64,000 bases of DNA from Schistocerca nitens (lineage: Eukaryota; Arthropoda; Insecta; Orthoptera; Acrididae): NCBI RefSeq assembly GCF_023898315.1, contig NC_064615.1, positions 737,039,450 to 737,103,449 on the forward strand. Reading direction: 5' to 3'. This document shows positions 1 through 10,989 of this stretch, one piece after another. Numbering within the stretch: the first letter of the stretch is position 1; each line of letters begins with the position of its first letter. The position numbers and the translations under genes are program-made. The notes beneath the pieces were generated by a model. That model did no database searches. It saw nothing but the letters and a program-made list of their open reading frames with translations, and was not told the DNA's origin.

Positions 1-1
1 A

Positions 2-230
2 TTACCTCATCCACACTATAGTCCAGACCTGGTATCCTTGGACTCCCATCTCTTTGGGGCGCTTAAAGATTCTCTATGGGGAACACACTGAAGATGACGA
101 GAGTGTCAGTCATGCAGTGAAAACATGGCTACGCCTACAGGACAAGAGCTTTTATCAACAGGGAATACATGTTCTTCCAGAACGATGGCGTAGGGCCATA
201 GAACGTGATGGAGACTATACAGAAAAATAG
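2..230 (+). pseudogene. mariner-like transposase, C-terminal fragment
   Basis: The translation gives HYSPDLVSLDSHLFGALKDS, the region around the third catalytic Asp of mariner transposases (consensus YSPDLAPSDYHLF). A one-base slip after WGTH at about position 93 is followed by EDDESVSHAVKTWLRLQDKS and a tail ending GDYTEK-stop, typical of the mariner C terminus. The N-terminal two thirds lie outside the window or are lost. The frameshift makes it non-functional. The assignment rests on the SPD motif and the conserved tail. Confidence 0.75.
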
Positions 231-639
231 GACATGGACAAGACATGTTGATGTAGAGTGTCAACAAATTCTGACTTGTAACAATGAATATGTTCTGAGA
301 AAAAAATGTGGGGCATTAGTTATTGAACGGCATTCATAGTATTGTATGACATTACAAACCTACACGTAAACATAATCATTCCAGAATCACTGAAAGTCAT
401 CAGGTCAACATCATAAAACACAAAGTGTTACCATTGTCTGAAAATCTTGAATTTATAGAACTTCTAATGTGGAACAAAAAACTGTTGCAATAAAATCAGC
501 TCTAAAGATAAAATTAATTATTATGATACCTTGTTTTTGGTACATAACAATACAAATAATATCAACAAAATATTAGACACACTCAATAAACTACGCAGAA
601 ATATGAAAATCACTGATTAATATGTAAACAAGTTAATAG
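231..639. other. AT-rich, no gene seen
   Basis: AT-rich sequence with no coding signal that I can defend. Part of it may be the decayed reverse-transcriptase body of the Penelope-like fragment that follows. Confidence 0.4.
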
Positions 640-1435
640 GCCTTATAATCAGTATAGAAAACAATTTACACACATTCAAAGTCCATAGAATACGGGCAAC
701 ATCATGTACTGCTCATTTTTCCACAGTAGAACACACAAACTTACTACTTACAGAGCAGAAATTAACGCAGCCAATAATGTACCAATGGATAAATATGTAA
801 ACTACGATGAATTCAGAATGATCAAACGAATTCTCACAGCAGATGGCTATGATGACACACTTATTGACAGCCTCGCACAGAAAAGAAATCATAATAATAA
901 ACCAACTGCTACATAGAAAATAAAAAATAAATCTACTGCTTGCATACAATTCGCAAGGAATCTCTCCTACAGAATAGCAAATATTTTTGGATTGCACAAC
1001 ATTAACATTGCTTTCATAACACATAACAAACTTCAGTACACCCTGAGACGTAACATCAAAACATTGACAGGTAAACACACACACACAGACATTTAGAAAA
1101 ATGGTATGTGATACATGTAAAGCCATATATGTAGGCCAAACTAGTAGAGCTTTCAAAAAAAGAATAAATGCCTACCACATGAGGAATTATATTAAATGAG
1201 CAATAGCCACCCATAAAAAATGCACTGACTGTCGATTCGATGATAACATGTATGATCTTCGTATATTACATAAAATGGACAAGGGACATCAAATGGACTT
1301 GTATTATGAAGTACAAATTTTCATTCAAGGCACTGTACATGGTAATATGTTGCTAAATCATAAGCTAGAAAGCAACAATCTGAACTTCAACAAGAATTTC
1401 TCCATTATGGAATGCTTGTTTTATTAATATAAAGA
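640..1435 (+). pseudogene. Penelope-like retroelement fragment (RT end plus GIY-YIG endonuclease)
   Basis: Positions 704-916 encode a peptide with SRTHKLTTYRAEINAANNVP followed by a segment ending GYDDTLIDSL. This resembles the end of Penelope-like reverse transcriptases (HKLaayr...lNiPLs...NGYd..lId). About 180 nt later, 1100-1320 encodes MVCDTCKAIYVGQTSRAFKKR, then a His/Cys-containing stretch. YVGQTSR matches the YIGQT-R core of the GIY-YIG endonuclease that Penelope-like elements carry C-terminal to the RT. Stops separate the blocks, so the copy is dead. The order RT end then GIY-YIG is the main support. The 5' limit is uncertain. Confidence 0.65.
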
Positions 1436-2689
1436 GTTAGCTAAGAATGTCTTAATGTAACGTATAACCGAAAACCACAACATATGTAATCATACTCTTC
1501 AATATGTGCCTTAAAAATGCTTTCTGAGACAAGATTGAATTTTCGTTGTCTGTACTATCTTAGCAATTAAAGTGTTAATTGTTGATGATGTGTTTATTAA
1601 TGGTTCTATGTACCAGACAAGTAAATTTCCAGTAAAAATATAAAGAAATATAACGAAGAAATGATTTAAATATTTAATTCACTTAAGGTACACACCAAAA
1701 TAAATACATCTTTCTGCACATGGTTAAATTTCAGTACATAACTTCACTGGCTCACTCAACAAATCGTACACATCACATTTCAGATTGTTGTACATGTAAC
1801 TGTAATGAATGTTGCCAAAATGCATCACGCTAATGAATATTAGTAACGAATCCGTGACGAAAACAATAAAATTTATTTCATAAATTTATAAAGTAGCCAC
1901 AGACGTGAAACAATTTCGTAAAATATGGATATTTCTTTTAAAAAATCTAGTTCTGTATCCACATTTGACTAGAATCCTGCGCAGCTAGGAATTTCAACTT
2001 TCAGTGCAATTAAATCAGTTCGAAAATAGAAATTATGGAATGGTACGATGAACCTAGAGTGGTTTGCCGCACTTTTATCAGCAGCTGTGAAATAATGAGC
2101 TCTTGAACACTGGACTTTAAGCAGCTTTAGAGAATATGGCTTGCAGTCACGGAAGGCAGTTAACATTGATTTTATGAAAGGTCTGGAAAGTAAAGGGACC
2201 AAATTAAAGCCCCACATTTGAAGACATTTCGAAATAATGTTAAAATAAGACATCTTAAGGCGAAAGATGCAACAAATGATAAAGATTTGCCTTCAATATA
2301 CTTATTGATGCTATGAATATCACTGTGATTTCATCTGATGCGATCACCATATAGTCATCGTCTGATGAGCCAGTCCTAGCCATAGCAAACAGAAGAAGAA
2401 GGAAAGTTTCATATGAAGTGAACAATATGGACACACCTATCTGAGAGATTAATTCTGGTAATGACGCTATTTAAAAGGATCTGTAAATCAAGGACTTGTA
2501 CATCAATGACAAAGTAAATTCATCACTAAATAAACTCAGCAATGACTAAGTACAACGAAAAGACAATTTTAATGAATGCACACTGTAAGGCCAGCAGTTC
2601 GTTGTTTTATTTATGTAACAGACTGTTTCATGACATCTTTGTAGATCCATCATGTATATGGGACAGTGGTCGGTCAGATTATTTGCCAA
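1436..2689. other. no gene seen
   Basis: AT-rich spacer with only short open frames that lack recognisable motifs. A frame on the minus strand at 1969-2253 has no domain and is probably chance. Confidence 0.5.
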
Positions 2690-3082
2690 AGAAAAATCAC
2701 CAAACAGCCGTTGGTTTTCAGAAGTCGTTATCTTATTTACACGCCAACTGCGACGTCACATTAATGACATCTTCAGGTCCTGTGCACTCCACGTATAGAG
2801 GATCAGATACATCGACGCATGCGTAATCGGAGCCATCAATACCTAGATTCCGTGAATTTTTTGTGAATTGTGCACTTTGAAGACTTAACAACAAGTACAC
2901 ACTCCACAAAAGACTCACGGAATCGAGGTATGGATGGCTCTGGTCACCCATGCATCGATGTATCTGATTCCCTATACACGGAGTGCATAGAGGCCTGGAG
3001 ATAGCATTAACGAGATGCTGAAACTGTCGTGTAAATAGAATAACAAATTTTGAAAATATACGGCTGTTTGTTGATTTTTCTT
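2690..3082. repeat. ~390-bp imperfect inverted repeat (foldback-like)
   Basis: Two arms of roughly 190 bp, about 2690-2877 and 2894-3082, are reverse complements with scattered mismatches and small indels. Matching blocks include GAAAAATCA-C/A-CAAACAGCCG, TCAGATACATCG and GATTCCGTGA. Less than about 20 bp separates the arms, so the transcript or single strand would form one long hairpin. No coding potential. It could be a MITE or foldback transposon, or an inverted duplication. No flanking TSD was identified. Confidence 0.75.
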
Positions 3083-3839
3083 TACTACGTAAATGTTTCA
3101 TAAGGGGTGTGTGCCGGAGACTGATAGGGTGCATTTCGTTGATTAAGATGAATCATGTCTATCACCTGTGCTTTCAGTTCACTAACTGTTCATCCAGTAA
3201 GGACTAGATGAGTACGTTCAACCTACACATGAAATTTAATTCACCATTGCGTGTAATATTTTCCATAGTTATGTTTAGGTAATGAATTTCGAAAATAACC
3301 GCCACTATACTGTTTGCTACCAGTCACTGTATAGGAATCAGTCAATGAGAATATGTTTGAAATAATTTTAAAAAAGTAAGTCAATGCAAAGAGAGCTGAT
3401 TATCTCAGAACTGCCTATATTCACAACCCATTGTCTTCATTACTTTTGATGTCACTGTGCATTCCATGTCAAGGGAACATAATAAGGTGTTCTCTGCCTG
3501 AAAAAGACATGCCATCAAAAGTGAAATAGCAAATAATAAACACACAGACAAGCTAAAACATTGCAATCACTGTCCATCGCGAGACTCGGAAACGGCGCAA
3601 CGTATCGATTTTGTTAAACAATTATTTCTGAGAACAACCTACTCTGAAACACCCTTACAAGCTCTCCAGACTGTTTCTGACCACCCCGTACAAGGGGAGC
3701 AGAGACGAATCATTCTAGTGACGACTCGATTCACAAATGAGGAATTTCACTGACGTAAGCGACGCTGACAAAGGCTAGACAATTATGACCCTGCGTCTGA
3801 GAACGAATACCACTGCCACGGCCAATCTGGTCGGCGGTT
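3083..3839. other. no gene seen; possible 5' flank of the Tc1-like fossil
   Basis: Nothing recognisable up to about 3650. From about 3650 the base composition rises and the sequence may be decayed transposon upstream of the Tc1-like coding remnant. No terminal repeat was found. Confidence 0.35.
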
Positions 3840-4880
3840 CGCTTCCTGCTGTCGTGCGTATCTATGGAAATTGACTAAAGTACGTTGGGATCATGAGTAG
3901 GTGGCAAGGTGCAGGATGTCAACGCTTCATTACAGACCTTGGAGGTCGGAGGCTTTCCCGCTCTGTACACCCGGAGAGGCGGCCATCTGTGGCAGGTCTG
4001 ATGACGGAACACAATACCAGTCCAAACACACGTGTTCGGAGCACATCGCTCATCACTCATCGTTGAAAATGAGGCTCTGCACTACACGATATCTACGTGC
4101 TACCATGTTGACCCAACGACATCGTCAGGTATGGCTGCACTGAGCACGAGCTCACCGAGACTGGACCGTGAACCAGTAGGAACTTGTCGCTCGATCGGAT
4201 GAATAACGTTTTTTGCTATATGAGGTCGACTATCGTGTCCAAATGCCCCGTCACATACGTGAAAGGCTGCACCATGACTACAGACAGCAGAGAGCATTAT
4301 TATGCTTCTTTGGCACCGTTGGTTGCAATAGAAAGCATCATTACAGCTTTGGACCATGTGGACGTTACTGGGAACCACCTTCATCCAAAAAAATGGTTCA
4401 AATGGTTCTGAGCACTGTGGGACTTAACTTCTGAGGTCATCAGTCCCCTAGAACTTAGAACTACTTAAACCTAACTAACCTAAGGACATCACACACATCC
4501 ATGCCAGAGGCAGGATTCGAACCTGCGACCGTAGCGGTCGCACGGTTCCAGGCTGTAGGGCCTAGAACCGCTCGGCCACCTCGGCCGGCCCACCTGTATC
4601 CTCTCGTGCTTTATTTCATCCCCAATGGCGACGCGATGAGGTTAACTGTCCTTGTCACAAGACTGCAATCGTGCTAAAGTGGTTTGCAGAGCACAATACT
4701 AAACTCACGTTGATGTCTTGGCAACCAAATGCGCCTGATGTGCACCCGATGTAACATATCTAGGACACCATAGGACAACGCAAAGCACTAGCTGGTAATT
4801 TATAGGAAATTCATGACCTGTGATTAGACATCTCATGCCACATCCCTTCAGAAACGTACCAAGAATTATTCGAATTCATT
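3840..4880 (+). pseudogene. Tc1-like transposase fossil split by a SINE
   Basis: Degenerate plus-strand transposase. Upstream of the SINE the frame around 3890-4070 reads like the Tc1 N-terminal half: an Arg-rich stretch ending RRPSVAGLMTEHNTSPNTRV, then LRATMLTQRHRQ. Downstream of it, 4655-4860 gives QDCNRAKVV and MSWQPNAPDVHPM-stop-HI-stop-DTIGQR. This matches the Tc1 motif WP..SPDLNPIEHLWD.LG with the catalytic Glu replaced by a stop. Multiple stops and frameshifts. A SINE (4387-4589) interrupts the coding remnant and is flanked by a duplicated target. Confidence 0.6.
4387..4589 (-). repeat. tRNA-derived SINE, family 1
   Basis: On the minus strand it has a tRNA-like head (GGCCGAGCGGTTCTAGG, then GGTTCGAATCCTG as the RNA polymerase III B box), a body ending in AGAGCCATTTGAACCATTT, and an A-rich tail. 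It is flanked by 12-bp duplications with two mismatches, CCACCTTCATCC (4375-4386) and CCACCTGTATCC (4590-4601). It landed inside the Tc1-like fossil. Confidence 0.93.
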
Positions 4881-5312
4881 GTGCAGCTTTCCCTATCCTA
4901 CAAGTTCTTTTGTACCTCGGGTGCAGCTGTTCGATCAAACGACTGGCCTGAGGAAGACAGAGTACTTCGAGATGTAGTCACCGTCTCAAGGTGAAACTAC
5001 ATAAAACGGGATTGTAATATAAATCCTCTAACGATTACGATTTTACTAACCGTTAATAAATACTGACTTGTGTCACTAAACTCTTACTGATCAGAAGAAG
5101 TCGAGAGGAAAATTTCGTAATTATGACAGTGCGCCTAAATTTTACCTGAGCCAAAGAGCAACCTCACTACCACCGTGTTAAGTAAGTGTCAGTCGCGTAA
5201 ACTGTTCTCATTCTATATCAAGTGTGTTTTTTAATTAAGATTGTGTTAAAATCACGGCAGCGTACTTCTTAAGCATCCAACAGAAGACGTCACCCACTTC
5301 CAAAGTACTATT
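4881..5312. other. no gene seen
   Basis: Spacer with no recognised motif. Confidence 0.5.
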
Positions 5313-5324
5313 AACTTCCGGCAG

Positions 5325-5513
5325 GGCCGAGTGGCTCTAGGCGCTTCAGTCCGGAACCGCGCTGCTGCTGCGGTCGCAGGTTCGAATCCTGCCTTGGGCA
5401 TGGATGTGTGTGATGTTCTTAGGTTAGTTAGGTTTAAGTAGTTCTAAGTCAAGGAGACTGATGACCTCAGATGTTAAGTCCCACAGTGCTTAGAGCCATT
5501 TGAACCATTTTTG
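5325..5513 (+). repeat. tRNA-derived SINE, family 1
   Basis: Same family as 4387-4589, plus orientation: head GGCCGAGTGGCTCTAGGC, B box GGTTCGAATCC, end GAGCCATTTGAACC. Flanked by AACTTCCGGCAG (5313-5324) and AACTTCAGGCAG (5514-5525), a 12-bp duplication with one mismatch, so both ends are well defined. Confidence 0.93.
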
Positions 5514-5525
5514 AACTTCAGGCAG

Positions 5526-6697
5526 AACTTAAAATCAACATCGTTATATTTGAAAATCAACACGCTTCACACGCCACGATCACAGTGTTGACACTTTCAT
5601 TGTCCAAGACGACCGGTATCAACAGCGTTAGGCCGTAGTCACCTGAGCTTCTCGAACTTGCTATAAAATTGCCATGTTTCATTACATGAAGTCAAAGCAT
5701 AAAAGGTATTACCTACGTGTGGATGTCTTGATAAAAATCCAAACGATAAAATACACACAGTTGCTAAAATGCACACAATTGATAAAAAAACACACAGTTA
5801 AAGTCCTCGTACCGTCCATGCAAGCTGGTTGCGAACATTGTTATCACAAGTTTCCCGCACAGCGCAACGCTGCCGGCGGAGTGGTAACATAAAGGCGGCA
5901 GACCCGTTACAATGTTATTTACCTCGCCTCTGGATGGCGTGTGACATGTGTGTGCGTTTTACCTACTGTATGTATTTTATAGACTGCATTTTCTCATGAT
6001 ATGTATACGCGGGGAGTCACTTTTATACTTTAAGTTCATGTAATGTAACATGGCAGTTTTATAGCTAGTTCCAGAAGATCAGATGATGGCAGCATAAGAC
6101 TGTTGAAATCGGTCATATTGGTGCAATAAAAGTGTCTACATTGTGATCGCAGCGGATGAAGTGTGTTCACTTTCAACCGTACTGATCGCCCAACAGCACA
6201 GCACAACAGGCGCTCCTTACAAAAACGTTGTAACGAATACATAAATGCACCACTTAAAATCTCTAACTAGATTTCAACACAACGTTAAAGAAAAGGTTCA
6301 CAATTCTAGCTTGGTGCTGTATAGATTAGCACATGACCAAATCCAACATAGCTCAGTTTTTTTTTTTTACTTTTTAGTGTGTTTCACATGTTCAAACTTC
6401 GGCCATAGTGATTATGTGTTCCTTGAAACTACTGAGCAAACGAGGGGCAGGGGGTGTGGTAAGGGGATATACCACCCCCACTTCGGAAATTCGGAAAATG
6501 TTCGAAAACACAAATATGTTCTGAATTTACAGAAGCGTTGTGCAACAAGAAATAAAAATATTAACGAAATTGTTTAACAGCTGCTAACTCTGGAAGACCA
6601 AACTAAAAACCTCTCCTCTTCAAGACATCTAGAACGCAGCAAGAGCAAACTCCAAACAGTGTAATTTAAGAATAAGCTACGCGATTGTGAACATCGT
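5526..6697. other. no gene; weak ribozyme-like remnant at 6080-6114
   Basis: No coding signal. Around 6080-6114 the plus strand has AGATGATGGC, a short self-complementary stretch, then GAAATCGGTC. This is the spacing of a hammerhead core (CUGAUGA - stem II - GAAA - stem III - UC) with at least one core base changed. The sequence CAATAAAAGTGTC follows. It may be the end of a decayed Penelope-like or related retroelement. Confidence 0.3.
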
Positions 6698-7776
6698 GCT
6701 GAGGTGACAAAAGTCGTGGGAGACCTCCTAATTTCATACTTCCTTTTGCCCAAGCATAGTGCACTTACTCAACGTGACATGGACTTAACAAGTTGTTGGA
6801 AGCTCCCTGCAGAAATATTGAGGCCTGCAGTCTCTATAGCCATCCATAATAGCGAAAGTGTTGCCGGTGCAGGATTTTATGCACGAATGGACCTCGCGAC
6901 TATGCCCCATAACTGTTCGATGGGATTCACGTCAGGCGATCTGGGTGACCAAACTGTTCACTAGAATTGTCCAGCAACCAGTCGCGAACAGTTGTGGCCG
7001 AGAGACAAGACTGATTGTCACCCATAAGAATTAGATCGTTGTTTGGGAACATGAAGTTCATCAATGGCTGCAAATGGTCTCTAAGTAGTCTAACGTAATG
7101 CTTTCCAGTCAATGATAGGTTCATTTGGACCAGAGGACGCAATCTATTCCGCATAAACTCGGCCTGCACCAGTGTGGAGCCACCACTTCTTGCACAGTAC
7201 CTTGTTGACAACTTGCGTCCATGGCTTCGGGGAATCTGTGCCACACACTAACCCTATCATAACCTCTGGTTTTCCAGTCGTATAGGGTTCAACCGATATG
7301 GTCACGAGCCCAGGAGAGGCACTGCAAGCTCTGTCGTTTCCTACTATAGCCCACTAATACCATATTTCACAGCACTTTCTAATGCATACGTTCGTCGTAC
7401 GTCTCACATTGATTTCTGCATTAATTTCACGCTGTATTGCTTGTCTACTAACACTGAAAACTAAACAAACGCTTCTGCCCTCTGCCGTTAAGTGAAGGCC
7501 GTCGACCATTGAGTTGTTCGTAGTGAGAGGTAATGCCAGAAATTTGGTGTTATTGGCACTTGAATCTGTGGAGCTCGATTCGTGTAGCTCCCATTCCGCG
7601 TCCAAAATTTTTTGATGACCGTTCTGTGACGATAATCACGTGGGAAACCTTTTGACATTAATCACCTGAGGACAAATGCCAGCTCCGCAAATGTCGAACC
7701 CTTTATGCCTCATGTACGCGATAGTACCGCCATCTGTCGTATGGATATCGCTGTCTCATGATTTTTTCGCCTGAGT
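6698..7776 (-). mobile_element. complete but inactive Tc1-like element
   Basis: Left end TGAGGTGACAAAAGTCGTGG (about 6700) and right end, read on the minus strand, CTCAGGCGAAAAAATCATGA (about 7773-7754) are imperfect terminal inverted repeats with the shared pattern CTGAGGTGACAAAAGTCATG. The ~1.08-kb span and the minus-strand transposase remnant between them fit a one-gene Tc1-type transposon. Divergence of the ends and broken coding frames show that it is old. Ends are accurate to a few bases. Confidence 0.75.
6705..7605 (-). pseudogene. Tc1-like transposase fossil
   Basis: Minus-strand pieces, in order, resemble a Tc1-type DD34E transposase. 7605-7354 contains SRQAIQREINAEINVRRTTNV (helix-turn-helix region). 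7244-6927 contains a stretch around PLVQMNLSLTGKHYV and DHLQPLMNFMFPNNDLILMGDN, where D-N is the second catalytic position. After a frameshift near 6950 it reads WSPRSPDVNPIEQLWGIVAR, with the catalytic Glu in NPIEQLWG. Stops and shifts occur between the pieces. No functional product is expected. Confidence 0.7.
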
Positions 7777-8123
7777 GTATATTTTAAAATCAATGATGAG
7801 CCAAATTGTTTTGTGCTCAGACTGTGAAAACTGATTAAACAGATATTCATTCCCATGCCTTTAGGAAATATTTTTAATTAAAGGATAATCTGAGTTCCAT
7901 CAGTTCACCCTGCATCAAACGAGTTTGATACAACTACCAGCACTTCTTGTACGCTATTCAACGCCACTTTTACTGTCTTATGAAGTAAGAGCTGGATTTT
8001 TAATCTAATTACGACTTCCTTGAAGTAACAAATCTGCTCAAAACTTTGTCATAAAGAAACGTAAATTCAGCCACTTTGAGGCTGCTAATACCAAACCGAT
8101 CAGCTTATTAAATTTCGCCCATG
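7777..8123. other. no gene seen
   Basis: AT-rich spacer between the Tc1-like element and the RTE insertion. The last 13 bases before the RTE belong to its target-site duplication. Confidence 0.5.
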
Positions 8124-9676
8124 TACGTTTCATACTCTTCTCTCCTCCTCCCTCCCCCCCCCCCTCCCCATGAACCATACCTTGCCGTTGGTGGGGAGGC
8201 TTGCGTGCGCCAGCGATACAGGTAGCCGTAATATAGGTGCAGCCCCAACGGAGAGGTATCTGTTGAAAGACCAGACAAATATGTGGTTCCTGAAGAGAGG
8301 CAGCAATATTTTCAGTAGCTGCAGGGGCAACAGTCTGGATGATTGACTGGTCTGGTCTTGTAACATCAACCAACGGCCTTGCCCCGCTGGTGCAGCGAAC
8401 GGCTGAAAGAAAGGGGAAATTATAGTCGTAATTTTTCCCTAGGACATACAGCTCTGCTCTGCTCTGCTGTATGTCTAAGTGATGATGACATCCTCTTGGA
8501 TAAAACATTCCGAAGATAAAATAGTCCTCCATTCGGGTCTCTATGCGGGGAATACTCAGAATGATGTCGTTATCAGGATAAACAAGACTGGCGTCTACGG
8601 ATCGGAGCGTGGGATGTTAGATCCCTTAATCAGACAGGTAGGTTAGAAAATTTAAAAATGGATAGGTGAAAGTCAGATATAGTGCGAGTTAGTGAAGTTC
8701 GGTGGCAGGAGGAACACGACTTCTGGTCAGGCGAATGCGAGTTTATAAATACAAAATCAAATACGGGCAATGCAGGTGTGGGTTTAATAATGAATAAGAA
8801 AATCTGAATGCGGATAGACTACTGTGAACAGCATAGTGAATGCCTTACTGTAACGAAGATACACACTAAGTCCACACTCATTACCATACTACAAGTTTAT
8901 ATGCCAAACAGCTCCGTGGATGATGAAGAGGTTGAAGAAATGTATGATGAAATAAAACTATTTACTTAGTTAAGGGAGACAATAATTTAATAATTATGTG
9001 GGACTGGAATTCGAAAATAGAAAAAGGAAGAGAAGGAAAAATATTAGGTGAATAACGACTGCGGAGAGGAACGAAAAAGGCAGCCGCCTTGTAGAATTTA
9101 GCAAATAGCATAATTTAACCATCGCTAACACTCGTAGCTTGTCGGCGTGGGAGAGACCTGGAGACACAGGAAGGTTTAAGCTTGTTTATATCATGCTCGA
9201 CAGAATCGTGGAACTTGATTTTTAATTGTAAGACATTTCCAGAGGCAGATGTCGTCTCTGATCACAATTTATTGGCCATGAATTGTAGATTAAAACTGAA
9301 GAAATTACAAAAAGGTATGAAATTAAGAAGACGGGACCTGGGTAAACTGAAAGAACCAGAGGTTTTTGACCGTTTCAGAGAGATCATTATGAAAAGATTG
9401 ACGAGGACAGGGGAAAGGAATACAGCAGAAGTAGGACTGGTAGCGTTGAGAGATGAAGTTGTGAATTGATTAAAGGAGAAAATATAAAAATGCAGTAAAC
9501 GACGCAGACGAAAGGAAATACAGATGTCTACAAAAATGAGATTGACAGGAAGTACAAAAAGGCTGAGCAGGAATGGCTAGAGGGCAAATGTAGGGTTTTA
9601 GAACCATATATCGGTATAGAGCCTACAGCAAAATTAAAGAGGCATCTGGAAGAAAGAGAACCACCTATAATGAATA

Positions 9677-9872
9677 AAAAATTTGGTGGTAAGTTCCTAT
9701 GGGACCAAACTGCTGAGGTCATCGGTCCCTAGGCTTACACACTACTTAATCTAACTTATACTAACTTACGCTAAGGACAACACACACCCATTCCCGAGGG
9801 AGGACTCGAACCACCGACGGGAGGAGCCGCGTGAACCGTGTCAAGGCGCCGAGACCGCGCGGCTACCCCGCG
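9677..9872 (-). repeat. tRNA-derived SINE, family 2
   Basis: On the minus strand the head is GGTAGCCGCGCGGTCTCGG and the B box GGTTCGAGTCC. The body contains TGTGTTGTCCTTAGCGTAAG and ends GGTCCCATAGGAACTTACC, then A-rich sequence. Flanking target repeats are CCTATAATGAATA (9664-9676) and CCTATATGAATA (from 9873), one indel apart. Inserted into the RTE copy. Different body from family 1. Confidence 0.88.
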
Positions 9873-10047
9873 CCTATATGAATATCAAGAGCTTGTATGA
9901 GAAACCAGTCCTAAGCAAAGAATGGAAAGGTGAAAGCTGGTAGAAGTACATAGCGGCTTTATACAAGGGAGATGTGCTTGAGGGCAGTATTACTGAAATG
10001 GAAGAGGACGTAGATGAAGATGAGATGGGAGATATGACAGTGAGAGG

Positions 10048-10215
10048 AAAGAATGTGGTTTTCAGTCTGCAGCGGAGTGTGCGCTGATATGAAACTTCCT
10101 GGCAGATTAAAACTGTGTGCCGGACCGAGACACGAACCCGGGACCTTTGTCTTTCGTAGGAAAGTGCCCTACCATCTGAGCAACCCAAGCACGACTCACT
10201 ACCCGTCCTCACAGC
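10048..10215 (-). repeat. tRNA-derived SINE, family 3
   Basis: Minus strand: GGTTGCTCAGATGGTAGGGC is an A-box-like tRNA head, CGGGTTCGTGTCTCGG the B-box region, followed by a body with CTGCCAGGAAGTTTCATATC and CGCACACTCCGCTGCAG. It breaks the RTE sequence between matches to the intact copy. No clear TSD was found, so the ends are approximate. Confidence 0.75.
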
Positions 10216-10802
10216 AGGGGGAGAAAATTTTTTTAGAGCACTGAACAACCTAAGTAGAAACAAGGCACCGGGAGTAGACACCATTCCGTTAGAATGCTGA
10301 TAACCTTGGGAGAGCCATCCACGGCCAAACTCTTTTATTTCGTGAGCAAGATGTGTGAACCAGGCGAAATATCCTCAGATTTCAAAAACAGGGTAATAAT
10401 TCCAATACCAAAGAAAGCTGCTGCTGGCAGGTGTGAATATTACCGAACTATTAGTTTAATAAGTCACGATTGCGAAATACTAACACGAATTCTTTACAGA
10501 AGAATGGAAAAACTGGTAGAAGCCGACCTCGGGTAAACTCAGTTTGGATTCCGTAGAAATGCAGAAATACGCGAGGCAGTACTGATCCTACAGCTTACCT
10601 TGGAAGGTAGGTTAAGGAAAGACGAACCTACGTTTATAGCCTTTGTAGACATTAAGAAAGCTTTTGACAAAGTTGTCTGGAATACTCCCTTTGAAATTCT
10701 GAGGGTATCAGAGGTAAAATAAAGGTAGCGAAAAGCTATTTACAACTTGTACAGAAACCAGACGGCAATTATAAGTGTCGATGGGCGTAGAAAGGCTAAT
10801 AT

Positions 10803-10989
10803 AATGGCTCTGAGCACTATGGGACTTAACAGCGGAGGTCATCAGTCCCCTAGAACTTAGAACTACTTAAACCTAACTAACCTAAGGACATCACACACAT
10901 CCATGCCCGAGGCAGGATTCGAACCTGCGACCGTAGCAGTCGCGCGATTCCGGACTGAGGCGCCTAGAACCGCGCGGCCACCGCTGCCA
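10803..10989 (-). repeat. tRNA-derived SINE, family 1
   Basis: Family 1 body and head on the minus strand (GGCAGCGGTGGCCGCGCGG... GGTTCGAATCCTGCC ... CATAGTGCTCAGAGCC). Inserted in the RTE copy downstream of its RT motif A. The TSD is not clear because the flanks are diverged. Confidence 0.9.

Noticed and set aside
713-1156. Minus-strand 147-codon frame
   Set aside because: Antisense of the Penelope-like fragment; no domain.
8038-8532. Minus-strand 164-codon frame
   Set aside because: Antisense of the RTE leader; the C run yields the Gly/Glu stretch.
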